Assembly (NCBI RefSeq): GCF_001404695.1
Contig: NZ_CZAQ01000002.1
Span: 1-64,000, forward strand
Origin: Collinsella aerofaciens
Lineage (GTDB): Bacteria > Actinomycetota > Coriobacteriia > Coriobacteriales > Coriobacteriaceae
Direction: 5' to 3'
DNA length: 64,000 bases
Of the stretch, positions 1 through 7,406 are shown in pieces (within the stretch, counting starts at the first letter, position 1; every line of letters starts with the position of its first letter). A program made the translations under genes and the position numbers. The notes below the pieces were generated by a model that was not told the origin of the DNA, did no database searches, and saw nothing but the letters and a program-made list of their open reading frames with translations.

Positions 1-28
1 AAACCACCACAAAGGGGACAGTGAACTG

Positions 29-61
29 CCTCCCATTTCTTGGACATCGGGAAATGGGAGG
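29..61 (+). promoter_or_regulatory. IS left-end hairpin covering the orfA ribosome binding site
   Basis: An 11-bp perfect inverted repeat (29-39 and 51-61) with an 11-nt loop. The 3' arm ends in GGGAGG (56-61), which is the Shine-Dalgarno for the ATG at 68. RNA entering from outside the element would fold and hide the site, whereas a transcript starting inside the 5' arm would not. This resembles known protection of transposase genes from read-through transcription (IS10, IS50). Confidence 0.6.
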
Positions 62-67
62 TTTTCC

Positions 68-565
68 ATGAGTATAGACCTCAGGGTGAAGCACGACCTG
101 GAGTCCAGGAGGCAGGCCGTCGAGCTCTTCGACGCCGGCGTCGGCTGCAAGCCGGCGGCCGAGGCCCTGTCCGTCCCCCGCGAGACCGTGAGAGAATGGC
201 AGTGGGTATACCGGGCGTTCGGAAGCGAGGCGCTGCTGTCCATGGGCGGGAAACAATCCAGGTACACATTCGAGCAGAGGGTCGCCGCGGCGTCGGCCGT
301 GGTCGACGGCGGGATGGCGAAGACCGACGCCATGGCCGAGTTCGGGATCAGGTCGAAATCCCCGCTGGAGCGCTGGTGCAGGCTCTACCGCGAGGGCGGC
401 GCCGAGGCGCTGCGGCCCCGCCCGAAGGGCAGACCGAGGGGGTCGAGGTCGAAACCCCGGGCCCGCACCCGCGAGCAGGAGCTCGAGGAGCGCTGCCGCA
501 GGCTCGAGGCCGAGGTCGCCTACCTAAAAAAATTGCGCGCCCTGGTCGAGCGGGACGGGCTCTGA
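68..565 (+). CDS. IS3-family transposase OrfA
   Basis: 165 aa DNA-binding subunit that recognises the IS ends. Two helix-turn-helix segments are visible (about residues 12-55 and 70-118), followed by a basic linker and a C-terminal heptad-like helix (about 137-160) fitting the leucine zipper that multimerises IS3 OrfA proteins. The start ATG has GGGAGG six bases upstream. The last codons overlap a -1 frameshift signal, so the same ribosome can continue into orfB to give the full transposase. OrfA alone usually represses transposition in this family. Confidence 0.9.
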   Translation: MSIDLRVKHDLESRRQAVELFDAGVGCKPAAEALSVPRETVREWQWVYRAFGSEALLSMGGKQSRYTFEQRVAAASAVVDGGMAKTDAMAEFGIRSKSPLERWCRLYREGGAEALRPRPKGRPRGSRSKPRARTREQELEERCRRLEAEVAYLKKLRALVERDGL

Positions 566-572
566 CCAGGGC
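526..572 (+). other. Programmed -1 ribosomal frameshift signal
   Basis: The slippery heptamer A_AAA_AAA lies at 526-532, read in the orfA frame as CTA AAA AAA. Six bases later a 9-bp perfect stem (539-547 with 564-572, 16-nt loop) follows, and the orfA stop TGA (563-565) lies in the stem. Heptamer, spacer and stem match the standard IS3 arrangement. Slippage yields an OrfAB protein of about 456 residues. Confidence 0.85.
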
Positions 573-1437
573 GGCGGCCGAGGCGGTGAGGGCGCTGCGC
601 GCGGAGGGGCACTCCCTGCGCCACCTGCTGGAGTGCTCGGGGCTCAGGAGGTCGACCTACTACTACGCGCTGGCGCACCCGCGGAGGCCGACCCGGCCCG
701 AGCTGCGCGACGCCGCGGCCGAGATATTCTCGCGCACCGCCAACGGCTGCGGGCACCGGCAGATAGCCATGTGCCTGCGCGCCGAGCTGGGCGCGGTCGT
801 GGCCGACAAGACCGTGCTCAAGATGATGCGCGAGATGGGCATCCGGTGCGGGATACGCCGCCGGGGCTCCCGCCGCCGGTACAGCTCCTACAGGGGGCTC
901 GTGGGGAGCACGTTCGAGAACGTCATCGCGAGGGACTTCGGCGCCGAGGGGCCGTGGCAGAAGCTCGGCACCGACGTCACCGAGTTCAAGGTGGCCGGCG
1001 CCAAGGCCTACTGGGCCCCGGTGCTCGACTTCTGCACGAAGGAGATCGTGGCGAGCGACATATCGACCTCGCCGGACCTCGCCCAGCAGCACAGGATGCT
1101 CGACCGGCTCCTCGAGGCCCTGCCCGACGGGGCGGCGCCGACCATGCATTCGGACATGGGCTGGCAGTACCAGCACGAGTCCTACACCTCCAGGCTGGAG
1201 GGGGCGGGCATCACCCAGAGCATGTCGCGCAAGGGGAACTGCATCGACAACGCCGCCACCGAGCAGCTCTTCGGCCACGTGAAGGACGAGTTCTACCGCG
1301 GCAGGGAGTGGGGCAGCTTCGAGGACTTCAAGCGCGACCTGGAGGGGTACATAGTCCATTGGAACACGCGGCGCAGGCAGGTAAGATTGAAGGGCCTGAC
1401 GCCGGAGGAGTTCCGGAGCCGGGCCCTTGCGGCGTAG
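532..1437 (+). CDS. IS3-family transposase OrfB (catalytic part of OrfAB)
   Basis: About 301 residues, made mainly by -1 frameshifting from orfA; a weak GTG at 586 is the only early in-frame start and lacks a good ribosome binding site. An IS3-type N-terminal helical region is followed by an RNase H-like rve integrase core. The catalytic triad is visible: Asp in LGTDVTEF, Asp in HSDMGWQYQH, and Glu in ATEQLFGHVKDEF, with exactly 35 residues between the second Asp and the Glu (D35E). The frame is open throughout, so the enzyme looks intact. The same frame stays open upstream of 526 but only antiparallels OrfA sequence and is not coding. Confidence 0.88.
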   Translation: MARPGRAGRALTRAAAEAVRALRAEGHSLRHLLECSGLRRSTYYYALAHPRRPTRPELRDAAAEIFSRTANGCGHRQIAMCLRAELGAVVADKTVLKMMREMGIRCGIRRRGSRRRYSSYRGLVGSTFENVIARDFGAEGPWQKLGTDVTEFKVAGAKAYWAPVLDFCTKEIVASDISTSPDLAQQHRMLDRLLEALPDGAAPTMHSDMGWQYQHESYTSRLEGAGITQSMSRKGNCIDNAATEQLFGHVKDEFYRGREWGSFEDFKRDLEGYIVHWNTRRRQVRLKGLTPEEFRSRALAA

Positions 1438-1527
1438 TCGCTATTTATTCAGTCCAAGTTTCGGGGCGCAGTTCACAGGCACCTTTGTGGTGGTTTTGCC
1501 GCGATGGCTCTGCCGGATTCCCAAACA

Positions 1528-1743
1528 TCTCGATCTGTAACAGCTAAAGCCCATTTTGCGGTCTATCTGTTACAGATCGAGACATTCGAATCCCCTCAAG
1601 GGAATAATCTCAATCTGTAACAGTAACTCGGCAAAATCAGTCCCAGATGTTACAGATTGAGACAAAGGGACGGCGCGGTTCGTAAGTATCTCGATCTGTA
1701 ACACCTAGCCCACTTTTAACGGTCCAGTTGTTACAGACTTAGA
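1528..1743. repeat. Three 55-bp palindromic units in alternating orientation
   Basis: Units at 1528-1582, 1608-1662 and 1689-1743 are each exactly 55 bp. Each has 15-16 bp arms (TCTCGATCTGTAACAG and its complement) around a 23-25 bp centre. Arms are perfect in units 1 and 2 and 12/15 in unit 3. Centres of units 1 and 3 align directly and that of unit 2 aligns when reversed, giving a +,-,+ order like a BIME cluster of REP elements. The arm motif therefore recurs about every 40 bp in alternating direction. No gene lies in 1498-1881. Confidence 0.85.
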
Positions 1744-1760
1744 CAAACCGGCAGACAACG

Positions 1761-1796
1761 AAAGCGGCGACGCCCGTGATGGACGTTGCCGCTTTT
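1761..1796 (+). terminator. Intrinsic terminator, plus orientation
   Basis: Stem AAAGCGGCGACG (1761-1772) with CGTTGCCGCTTT (1784-1795), 11 of 12 paired, followed by TTTTCTATT. No gene lies directly upstream now, so it may belong to a unit now cut off by the IS. Confidence 0.65.
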
Positions 1797-1827
1797 CTAT
1801 TGAGAAAACTACTCGGTTTTCGTTACT

Positions 1828-1866
1828 AACCACCACAATGGGGACAAGCACCTTTGTGGTGGTTTT
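1828..1866. repeat. GGGACA-loop hairpin, intact copy
   Basis: AACCACCACAATGG (1828-1841) pairs with CCTTTGTGGTGGTT (1851-1864) around a GGGACA-type loop, with T-rich ends on both sides. It lies just after the stop of the DeoR gene read leftward and probably acts as its terminator. It is the near twin of the copy split by the IS. Confidence 0.8.
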
Positions 1867-1881
1867 GGCCTTGCCCCGCCG

Positions 1882-2628
1882 CTAGACCGTGACGACGTTG
1901 TCCATTGCCCGGTACTTGGCGGGCACCTCGCCCGCGGTGATGATCGTTGCATCGCGAAAGTCCGCGAACTTGACGGGCGCCACCATGCCAAATTTGCTGG
2001 CGTCCGAGATTACGAAGCGTTTGGCCGTATGACGCATCGAGATGCGCTTTACTTGGGCCTCCTCGATATCGGGCGCCGTGAAGCCCTGCTCGGCGGCAAT
2101 GCCGTTAGAGCCCCAAAAGCCACAGTTGAAGTTGTAGCGATCTAAGGTTGCCAAGGCATCGGGGCCAACGAGCGCCTCGGTCTCGGGTTTGAGCTCGCCG
2201 CCCAGCACCACGGTACGCATACCCCGCAAAGCAAGGCGCTGAGCATGGAGCACGGAATCGGTCACGTAGGTGACATCTTCAAGGTGGGGAAGATGCTCGA
2301 TGAGCCTGAGCGTCGTCGAGCCCGAGTCGATGTATACAAAGCTCTCAGGCTCCACAAGCGCCGCCGCACGGGCGCAGATACGCTCCTTGTCATCGTTATG
2401 GAGGTCGCTGCGCTCATTAAGCGTTAGGTCGCGCGTCACGTGCGCGCGCTCAAGACTCGTCGCCCCACCGTGGACCTTGGCGATGCGATGCGCTCGGTCG
2501 AGCGTCTGCAGATCGCGCCGAATGGTAGACGCCGTCACGCCCAGGGCCTCAGCAAGCTCCGGAACGGTAACCGAGCCGGCCTGCTGCACCATCGATACAA
2601 TCGCGTTGAGCCTATCTTCCGCAAGCAT
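1882..2628 (-). CDS. DeoR-family transcriptional regulator
   Basis: 248 aa. The N-terminal winged helix (about residues 6-57) has the DeoR pattern with VTASTIRRDLQTLD as recognition helix, followed by VHGGAT. The C-terminal DeoRC sensor domain (about 75-235) usually binds a phosphorylated sugar. Length is typical (about 250 aa). It starts three bases after the oxidoreductase stop, so the two are cotranscribed and it probably regulates that gene in response to a sugar or polyol phosphate. The exact ligand cannot be read from sequence. Confidence 0.88.
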   Translation of the reverse strand: MLAEDRLNAIVSMVQQAGSVTVPELAEALGVTASTIRRDLQTLDRAHRIAKVHGGATSLERAHVTRDLTLNERSDLHNDDKERICARAAALVEPESFVYIDSGSTTLRLIEHLPHLEDVTYVTDSVLHAQRLALRGMRTVVLGGELKPETEALVGPDALATLDRYNFNCGFWGSNGIAAEQGFTAPDIEEAQVKRISMRHTAKRFVISDASKFGMVAPVKFADFRDATIITAGEVPAKYRAMDNVVTV

Positions 2629-2631
2629 CGC

Positions 2632-3711
2632 TTACTCCTCCTCGGGGTACACGACTCCCCAGTCGGCGCGAAGCTTGGTCATAAGCTCCATAACATCAGA
2701 AGCATAATCCAGCAGCTCGCGCTTGGAGTCGTCGCCGGCAACGGCCTTCTCAAGATCGGCCATCTCGTAGCACAGTGCGTAGGCCTCGGTGCCAGCGTGG
2801 ACCTCCTCGCGGTGGCCGTCGGCAGTCCACACGATGGTCGCGTGATCGGCACGCGGATACTCGTTGACCTCGATATAACACTTGTCGAAGCTAATGATCG
2901 AGCGCTTGGGCTGCTTGGAGTGGAGCGTAAGGCTCACCACGCCCAGCTGCTGTTCGGCATTACGGCAGACGATGCCGCCCGCAACATCGACGCCAGTCTC
3001 GCAGGTGTTGCCTAGAGACACGACCTCGGCGGGCTGGCTGGCCATAAAGAGACGCATGACGGACAGGGCATACACGCCAATATCGAGCATGGCACCGCCA
3101 GCAAGGTTGCGGTTGTAGAAGCGATTGGTCAGATCGCCGTACTCCTTGTAGCTGCCAAAGTTGAGCTGAGCGAGATTCATGCGGCCGAACTCACCGACAT
3201 CCATGCGACGACGCAGCTCCTGATACAAAGGCATGTGGAGCACCGTGGTGGCGTCCATAAGGACCACGTTGTGCTCGGCGGCAATGGCACGGGCCTCATC
3301 GAGTTCAGCGGAATTGAGGGTAATGGCCTTCTCGCAGAGCACGTGCTTACCAGCTGCCAGCGCAGCGCGCAGATAGGTGATATGAGTGTTGTGCGGGGTG
3401 GTGATGTAGACGGCGTCGATGTTCTGATCGGTGTAGAGGTCCTCGACCGTTTCATAGACCTTCTCAATGCCATACTGCTCTGCAAAAGCCTGAGCCTTGG
3501 ACAGTGTGCGGTTGGCAACGCCCGCAAGCTTGCGGCCGGCAAGAGCGAGAGACTGGGCCATCTGGTTGGCGATAACACCGCAACCGATCACTGCCCAGCG
3601 GAGCTCGGGGGCAGTAAAAATATCGTTGGGGAATGGCTTGTCCTGGACCGAGGCAAATGCCACCTTAGCGGCTGCTTCGGCGTCGAGCGGAGCCTGTTTG
3701 GAATCTGCCAT
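2632..3711 (-). CDS. Gfo/Idh/MocA-family oxidoreductase
   Basis: 359 aa NAD(P)-dependent dehydrogenase of the sugar/inositol type. A Rossmann fold begins around residue 38 (VIGCGVIANQMAQ), with the family EKAIT motif (variant of EKP) near residue 130 and a C-terminal alpha/beta substrate domain. A 30-residue N-terminal tail precedes the fold. The ATG at 3711 follows AGGAGGC. First gene of a two-gene operon with a DeoR regulator, which suggests use of a sugar, polyol or sugar acid. Substrate unknown. Confidence 0.85.
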   Translation of the reverse strand: MADSKQAPLDAEAAAKVAFASVQDKPFPNDIFTAPELRWAVIGCGVIANQMAQSLALAGRKLAGVANRTLSKAQAFAEQYGIEKVYETVEDLYTDQNIDAVYITTPHNTHITYLRAALAAGKHVLCEKAITLNSAELDEARAIAAEHNVVLMDATTVLHMPLYQELRRRMDVGEFGRMNLAQLNFGSYKEYGDLTNRFYNRNLAGGAMLDIGVYALSVMRLFMASQPAEVVSLGNTCETGVDVAGGIVCRNAEQQLGVVSLTLHSKQPKRSIISFDKCYIEVNEYPRADHATIVWTADGHREEVHAGTEAYALCYEMADLEKAVAGDDSKRELLDYASDVMELMTKLRADWGVVYPEEE

Positions 3712-3852
3712 GATGTGCCTCCTAAGTCATCGGAAGTCCTTCATTTCAAACAACCCTATATTCGCACAATCGCGCGCGTATTTGCTCGTGTTTGCGTGTC
3801 TATTTGCTTATCGGTCATTATTTAGCCATAGTTGGCAGATATTTGCGCGGCT

Positions 3853-3892
3853 ATGCGCATTATCGCGCAAGTCTATGCGCGATAATGCGCAT
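3853..3892. promoter_or_regulatory. 16-bp perfect palindrome upstream of the oxidoreductase operon
   Basis: ATGCGCATTATCGCGC (3853-3868) and its complement (3877-3892) flank an 8-base loop. It lies about 140 bp upstream of the 3711 start in AT-richer DNA that also holds several TATTTGC-type direct repeats (3777-3848). It is a plausible operator for the adjacent DeoR regulator; no protein is known from sequence alone. Confidence 0.4.
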
Positions 3893-4004
3893 GCGACAAT
3901 CCTTGTGAAACATAAAGGAACGGAACACCATAGCCATAAAAGACAGATTAGGCTGTATTACTCCACCCCTCTGGGGGGGGGCGCAGCCATCAAAGGACTG
4001 TCCC

Positions 4005-4140
4005 AAACTGCCGGCATATAGGGACTTCCCTAACTGCCGGCACAAAGGGAACGTCCCCAGCTACCAGCGTTTCAACGGCACTCATTTAAGTCTATCCCCA
4101 ATGAGTATGTCCCCTCATTTAAGTCTGTCCCCAATGAGTA
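4005..4140. repeat. Short direct repeats between ribosomal operon and oxidoreductase
   Basis: AACTGCCGGCA occurs at about 4005 and 4032 (27 bp apart), each followed by an AGGGA block. CTCATTTAAGTCTRTCCCCA occurs at 4081 and 4114 (33 bp apart), each closed by AATGAG, which pairs with CTCATT. No reading frame of note is seen in 3712-4149, so this gap is promoter plus repeat DNA. Confidence 0.7.
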
Positions 4141-4149
4141 GGGATAGAA

Positions 4150-4183
4150 AAAGGCCCGGGTGCCTTGGGGCATCCGGGCCTTT
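4150..4183 (-). terminator. Terminator of the S10-type ribosomal operon
   Basis: A 15-bp GC-rich stem (4150-4164 with 4169-4183, 4-nt loop) followed on the minus strand by a T-rich run. It lies 26 bases after the rplX stop and ends the operon there; in most bacteria the operon would continue to rplE. Confidence 0.9.
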
Positions 4184-4209
4184 GCTAGCAACTTGATGTT
4201 GCGGGCAGC

Positions 4210-4515
4210 TTAGAACTTGTGGCCGCACTTCTTGCAGACGCGCAGCTTGTTCTTGCCGTCCTTCTCGTGACCGACGCGGGTAACCTTACCGCACTCGGGG
4301 CAGACGAGATTGACGTTGGAGGCGTCGATGGGAGCCTCCTGCGAAACGATGCCGCCCTGCTGGTTGGCAGCGTTGGGCTTGACGGCCTTCTTGACGACCG
4401 AAACGCCCTCGACAACGACCTTGTTCTCGGCGGGGAGAGCACGCAGGACAACGCCCTGCTTGCCGCGATCCTTACCAGAGAGAACCTGGACCTTATCGCC
4501 CTTCTTGATATACAT
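4210..4515 (-). CDS. rplX: Large-subunit ribosomal protein L24
   Basis: 101 aa. The N-terminal KOW motif (about residues 5-30, with [17 protein letters not shown]) binds 23S rRNA as an assembly initiator near the exit tunnel. The C-terminal half has CPEC and CKKC pairs typical of the zinc-containing bacterial form. Last gene of the operon, 13 bases after rplN and followed by a strong terminator. The usual next genes (rplE, rpsN, rpsH) are absent here. Confidence 0.97.
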   Translation of the reverse strand: MYIKKGDKVQVLSGKDRGKQGVVLRALPAENKVVVEGVSVVKKAVKPNAANQQGGIVSQEAPIDASNVNLVCPECGKVTRVGHEKDGKNKLRVCKKCGHKF

Positions 4516-4528
4516 ATATCTCCCCTAA

Positions 4529-4897
4529 CTACAGGGTCTCGGGAGCGAGCGAGACGATCTTCATGTACTTCTTGTCACGAAGCTCGCGAGCGACGGGCCC
4601 GAAGATACGGGTGCCGACGGGCGAACCATCGTTGTTGATGACAACGCAGGCGTTCTCATCAAAGCGAATGTAGGAGCCATCCTTGCGGCGGATCTCCTTA
4701 ACGGTGCGAACGACGACGCAACGGACAACGTCCTTCTTCTTGACGTTGGCGCCAGGGGTAGCCTCCTGGACAGCACCGATGAACACATCGCCGATGCCTG
4801 CATAACGACGCTTGGAACCGCCAAGCACCTTGATGCAGCGAATCTTGCGAGCGCCGGAGTTGTCGGCGACGTTCAGCATGGTTTGCATCTGAATCAT
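4529..4897 (-). CDS. rplN: Large-subunit ribosomal protein L14
   Basis: 122 aa, the normal length. N-terminus [16 protein letters not shown] and the [18 protein letters not shown] region are diagnostic of L14, which contacts 16S rRNA at an intersubunit bridge. Preceded by a 118-base gap after rpsQ, longer than elsewhere in the operon, in which no gene is seen. Confidence 0.98.
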   Translation of the reverse strand: MIQMQTMLNVADNSGARKIRCIKVLGGSKRRYAGIGDVFIGAVQEATPGANVKKKDVVRCVVVRTVKEIRRKDGSYIRFDENACVVINNDGSPVGTRIFGPVARELRDKKYMKIVSLAPETL

Positions 4898-5015
4898 GGT
4901 AGATGTTCCTCCGAACTAAGAACCGAAGAGAGGTGCGCAGCCTTTATACGGCCCGTGGTATGCAAGCCAGGCATACGCACATCTTCGGAAACGTACAAGT
5001 CGTAAGAGCGACTGC

Positions 5016-5276
5016 TTATTTAGCGCGCTCGACGAGCTCGATGAGGCGCCAACGCTTCATCTTGGACATAGGACGGGTCTCCATAACGCGGACGGTGTCG
5101 CCCACGCCAGCCGTGCACTCCTCGTCGTGAGCGTGCAGCTTCTTGGAGCTGGTCATCATCTTGCCGTACTTGGGGTGACGCTTGCGCTCGGTGATGGTGA
5201 CAACAATGGTCTTGGCACCGGAGACGGAGGTAACGACACCCGTACGGACCTTACGCGAGTTACGCGAATCAGTCAT
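5016..5276 (-). CDS. rpsQ: Small-subunit ribosomal protein S17
   Basis: 86 aa OB-fold protein that binds 16S rRNA early in assembly. Diagnostic stretches are GVVTSVSGAKTIVV, KRHPKYGKMM and GDTVRVMETRPMSKMKRW. Sixteen bases after rpmC in the usual rpmC-rpsQ-rplN order. Confidence 0.98.
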   Translation of the reverse strand: MTDSRNSRKVRTGVVTSVSGAKTIVVTITERKRHPKYGKMMTSSKKLHAHDEECTAGVGDTVRVMETRPMSKMKRWRLIELVERAK

Positions 5277-5292
5277 GTTCTCTCCTTAGGTC

Positions 5293-5508
5293 CTACTCGG
5301 CGACAGCGGACTTCTCCGCTGCGATCTCGCGGGCGCGCTGCTCCGTGAGGACGCGAGCGATGTCCTTCTTCACGGTGTTGACGCGAGCGGTGTTGTCCAG
5401 CTGGCTGGTAGCCATCTGGAAACGAAGGTTAAAGAGCTCGGCGCGCATTTCCTTCAGCTTCTCAACGAGCTGAGCGTCCGAGAGCTCACGAATCTCTGCG
5501 GGCTTCAT
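5293..5508 (-). CDS. rpmC: Large-subunit ribosomal protein L29
   Basis: 71 aa two-helix protein near the tunnel exit. [18 protein letters not shown] and LRFQMATSQLDNTARV are typical. Its ATG overlaps the rplP stop by one base (TAATG), implying translational coupling. Confidence 0.97.
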   Translation of the reverse strand: MKPAEIRELSDAQLVEKLKEMRAELFNLRFQMATSQLDNTARVNTVKKDIARVLTEQRAREIAAEKSAVAE

Positions 5509-6011
5509 TAGTTCTCCTCCTTGGCGGCGGCGGCGTCCTCAGCAGCCCACTTGGCCTCGAGAGCGGCCTCCTCAGCCATCTCCTTCTCGATGCGCTGCTC
5601 AGCGTTCTTGGCAGCAACAATCTTGGTCTTGATGGGAAGCTTGTGCTGTGCAAGACGCAGAGCCTCGCGAGCGACCTCCTCGGGCACGCCCTTGACCTCG
5701 AACATGATGCGGCCGGGCTTGACGACGGCCACCCACTCCTCGGGGTTACCCTTACCAGAACCCATGCGAGTCTCGGCAGGCTTCTTGGTGATGGGCTTAT
5801 CGGGGAAGATCGTGATGTAGACACGACCGCCACGCTTCATGTAGCGGGTCATGGCAATACGAGCGGCCTCGATCTGACGGTTGGTGATCCAATGGGCCTC
5901 GAGAGCCTGGATACCAAACTCGCCGAAATGCAGCTCGGTATTACCCTTGGCCTGGCCCTTCATGGAGCCACGCTGCACCTTGCGGTGAAGAATACGCTTA
6001 GGGGCAAGCAC
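5508..6011 (-). CDS. rplP: Large-subunit ribosomal protein L16 with C-terminal extension
   Basis: 167 aa, about 30 longer than the usual 136-140. Residues 1-135 are a normal L16 ([43 protein letters not shown]), which helps position tRNA at the A site. The extra tail after about residue 137 is a charged, Ala/Glu-rich helix of the kind that lies on the ribosome surface. The start is GTG, overlapping the rpsC stop by one base (TAGTG), so translation is coupled. Confidence 0.96.
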   Translation of the reverse strand: MLAPKRILHRKVQRGSMKGQAKGNTELHFGEFGIQALEAHWITNRQIEAARIAMTRYMKRGGRVYITIFPDKPITKKPAETRMGSGKGNPEEWVAVVKPGRIMFEVKGVPEEVAREALRLAQHKLPIKTKIVAAKNAEQRIEKEMAEEAALEAKWAAEDAAAAKEEN

Positions 6012-6721
6012 TACTGACCCCTCCTCTCGGAGTTACGACGACGAGGACGGGAAGAGCCCTCGAGTGCAGGGTTGGGAACAGGCTGGCCCGGGAGCTTCTC
6101 GCCCAGGTAGATCCAGACCTTCACGCCGCAAGCGCCCATGGTGGTGCTGGCGACAGCCGTGCCGTAGTCGATCTTGGCACGGAGGGTGTGCAGAGGCACG
6201 CGACCCTCGCGGTACCACTCACGACGGCCCATCTCGGCACCGCCAAGACGACCGGAGCACTGGATACGGATGCCCTTAGCGCCGGCCTTGCGGGCAGACT
6301 GGACAGCCTTGCGCATAGCGCGACGGAAGGCAACGCGGCCCTCGAGCTGCTCGGCGATAGACTGAGCAACGAGGTTGGCGTCGAGCTCGGGGCGCTTGAT
6401 CTCGACAACGTCGACGGAGAGCTGGCCCTTGGAGACGCCAGCGACCTTCTCGAGCTCGGTGCGGAGGGTATCGATCTCGGCACCCTTCTTACCGATGACA
6501 ACGCCGGGGCGAGCGGTGAGGATGATGACCTTCACCTTGTCGCCAGCGCGCTCGATCTCGACGCGGGAGACAGCTGCGCGGGAAAGACGCTTCTCGAGGT
6601 ACTTGCGGATCTCGAGATCGTTACCGAGGGTCTTAGCGTAATCCTTCTCTGCGAACCAGCGGGAGCGCCAATTCTCGGTGATGCCAAGACGGAAGCCGGT
6701 GGGGTAGACTTTCTGACCCAT
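6011..6721 (-). CDS. rpsC: Small-subunit ribosomal protein S3
   Basis: 236 aa. The N-terminal region ([13 protein letters not shown]), a KH domain with the [10 protein letters not shown] loop (about residues 60-110) and the C-terminal S3 domain ([20 protein letters not shown]) are all present. It lines the mRNA entry channel and contributes helicase activity. Six bases after rplV and one-base overlap with rplP. Confidence 0.98.
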   Translation of the reverse strand: MGQKVYPTGFRLGITENWRSRWFAEKDYAKTLGNDLEIRKYLEKRLSRAAVSRVEIERAGDKVKVIILTARPGVVIGKKGAEIDTLRTELEKVAGVSKGQLSVDVVEIKRPELDANLVAQSIAEQLEGRVAFRRAMRKAVQSARKAGAKGIRIQCSGRLGGAEMGRREWYREGRVPLHTLRAKIDYGTAVASTTMGACGVKVWIYLGEKLPGQPVPNPALEGSSRPRRRNSERRGQ

Positions 6722-6727
6722 ACAGCT

Positions 6728-7099
6728 TTACGCCTCCTTTCGAGGAGCAACGACGACGGTGATGTGGGAAGTACGCTTCAGAATGCGAGAAGCGGAACCC
6801 TTGGCGCGGGGACGGATGCGCTTAAGCGTCGGACCCTCGTCAACATAGGCAGCGGCGACAACCAGGTTGTCGGCACGCAGACCGTTGTTGTTCTCGGCGT
6901 TCGCAACAGCGGAACGGAGAACCTTCTCGACATCCACGGCGACGGCGCGGTCGCAGAAGTGGAGGATGTCGAAGGCCTGAGCGACAGGCTTGCGGCGGAT
7001 CAGATCGACCACCAGGCGGGCCTTGCTGGGGGAAACACGCACGTACTTAGCGACGGCGCGAACCTCGGTGGCCTCAGTTTCAATAGACTTAGTTGCCAT
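6728..7099 (-). CDS. rplV: Large-subunit ribosomal protein L22
   Basis: 123 aa. Characteristic [18 protein letters not shown] and [20 protein letters not shown] ([15 protein letters not shown]) segments; the beta-hairpin near residues 85-100 reaches into the peptide exit tunnel and is a macrolide-resistance site in other species. Fourteen bases after rpsS. Confidence 0.98.
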   Translation of the reverse strand: MATKSIETEATEVRAVAKYVRVSPSKARLVVDLIRRKPVAQAFDILHFCDRAVAVDVEKVLRSAVANAENNNGLRADNLVVAAAYVDEGPTLKRIRPRAKGSASRILKRTSHITVVVAPRKEA

Positions 7100-7113
7100 T
7101 TACGGTTAACCCC

Positions 7114-7374
7114 CTATTTGGCCTTGTGGCCACGGAACGTACGAGTCGGCGCGAACTCGCCGAGCTTGTGACCAACCATGGACTCGGTAACATACACGGG
7201 CACATGCTTGCGGCCGTCGTGGACGGCGATGGTGTGACCAACCATCTCGGGGAAGATGGTGGACGCGCGGGACCAGGTCTTCACGACGTCCTTCTTGCCA
7301 GCCTCGTTCATCGCGGTGATACGCGAGAGAAGGCGAGTCTCCACGAACGGGCCCTTTTTGAGACTTCTGCTCAT
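7114..7374 (-). CDS. rpsS: Small-subunit ribosomal protein S19
   Basis: 86 aa. [12 protein letters not shown] and [20 protein letters not shown] are diagnostic; S19 sits in the 30S head and contacts S13. Lies between rplB and rplV as in standard S10 operons. Confidence 0.98.
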   Translation of the reverse strand: MSRSLKKGPFVETRLLSRITAMNEAGKKDVVKTWSRASTIFPEMVGHTIAVHDGRKHVPVYVTESMVGHKLGEFAPTRTFRGHKAK

Positions 7375-7406
7375 AAGTGCTTTCTCCTAAAACTCGGTAT
7401 CCGAAA

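Larger units (their letters stand above)
22..1475 (+). mobile_element. IS3-family insertion sequence, complete
   Basis: The ends are imperfect inverted repeats. The left end starts TGAACTGC and has CTTGGAC 16 bases in; the reverse complement of the right end gives the same two blocks, with 18 of 24 positions matching. The element is about 1.45 kb and is flanked by a 3-bp CAG duplication, as expected for IS3. It carries orfA and orfB in a -1 frame relation with an intact DDE triad, so it looks recently inserted and potentially active. The two-HTH OrfA suggests the IS150-like group. Confidence 0.9.
1..1497. repeat. GGGACA-loop hairpin repeat split by the IS
   Basis: Bases 1-21 and 1476-1497 are the two halves of one palindrome. 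Arm AACCACCACAAAGG (2-15) pairs with CCTTTGTGGTGGTT (1482-1495). Removing 22-1475 and one CAG copy restores a hairpin almost identical to the intact copy at 1828-1866. The CAG next to each IS end (19-21 and 1476-1478) is the target duplication. Confidence 0.85.

Noticed and set aside
40-525. Upstream part of the orfB frame as a 465-residue protein
   Set aside because: This part overlaps orfA in another frame and is Arg/Gly-rich; real translation of orfB enters by frameshift at 526-532.
1528-1743. CRISPR array
   Set aside because: The repeat alternates in direction, is only 15-16 bp, two of the spacers resemble each other, and no cas gene is present.
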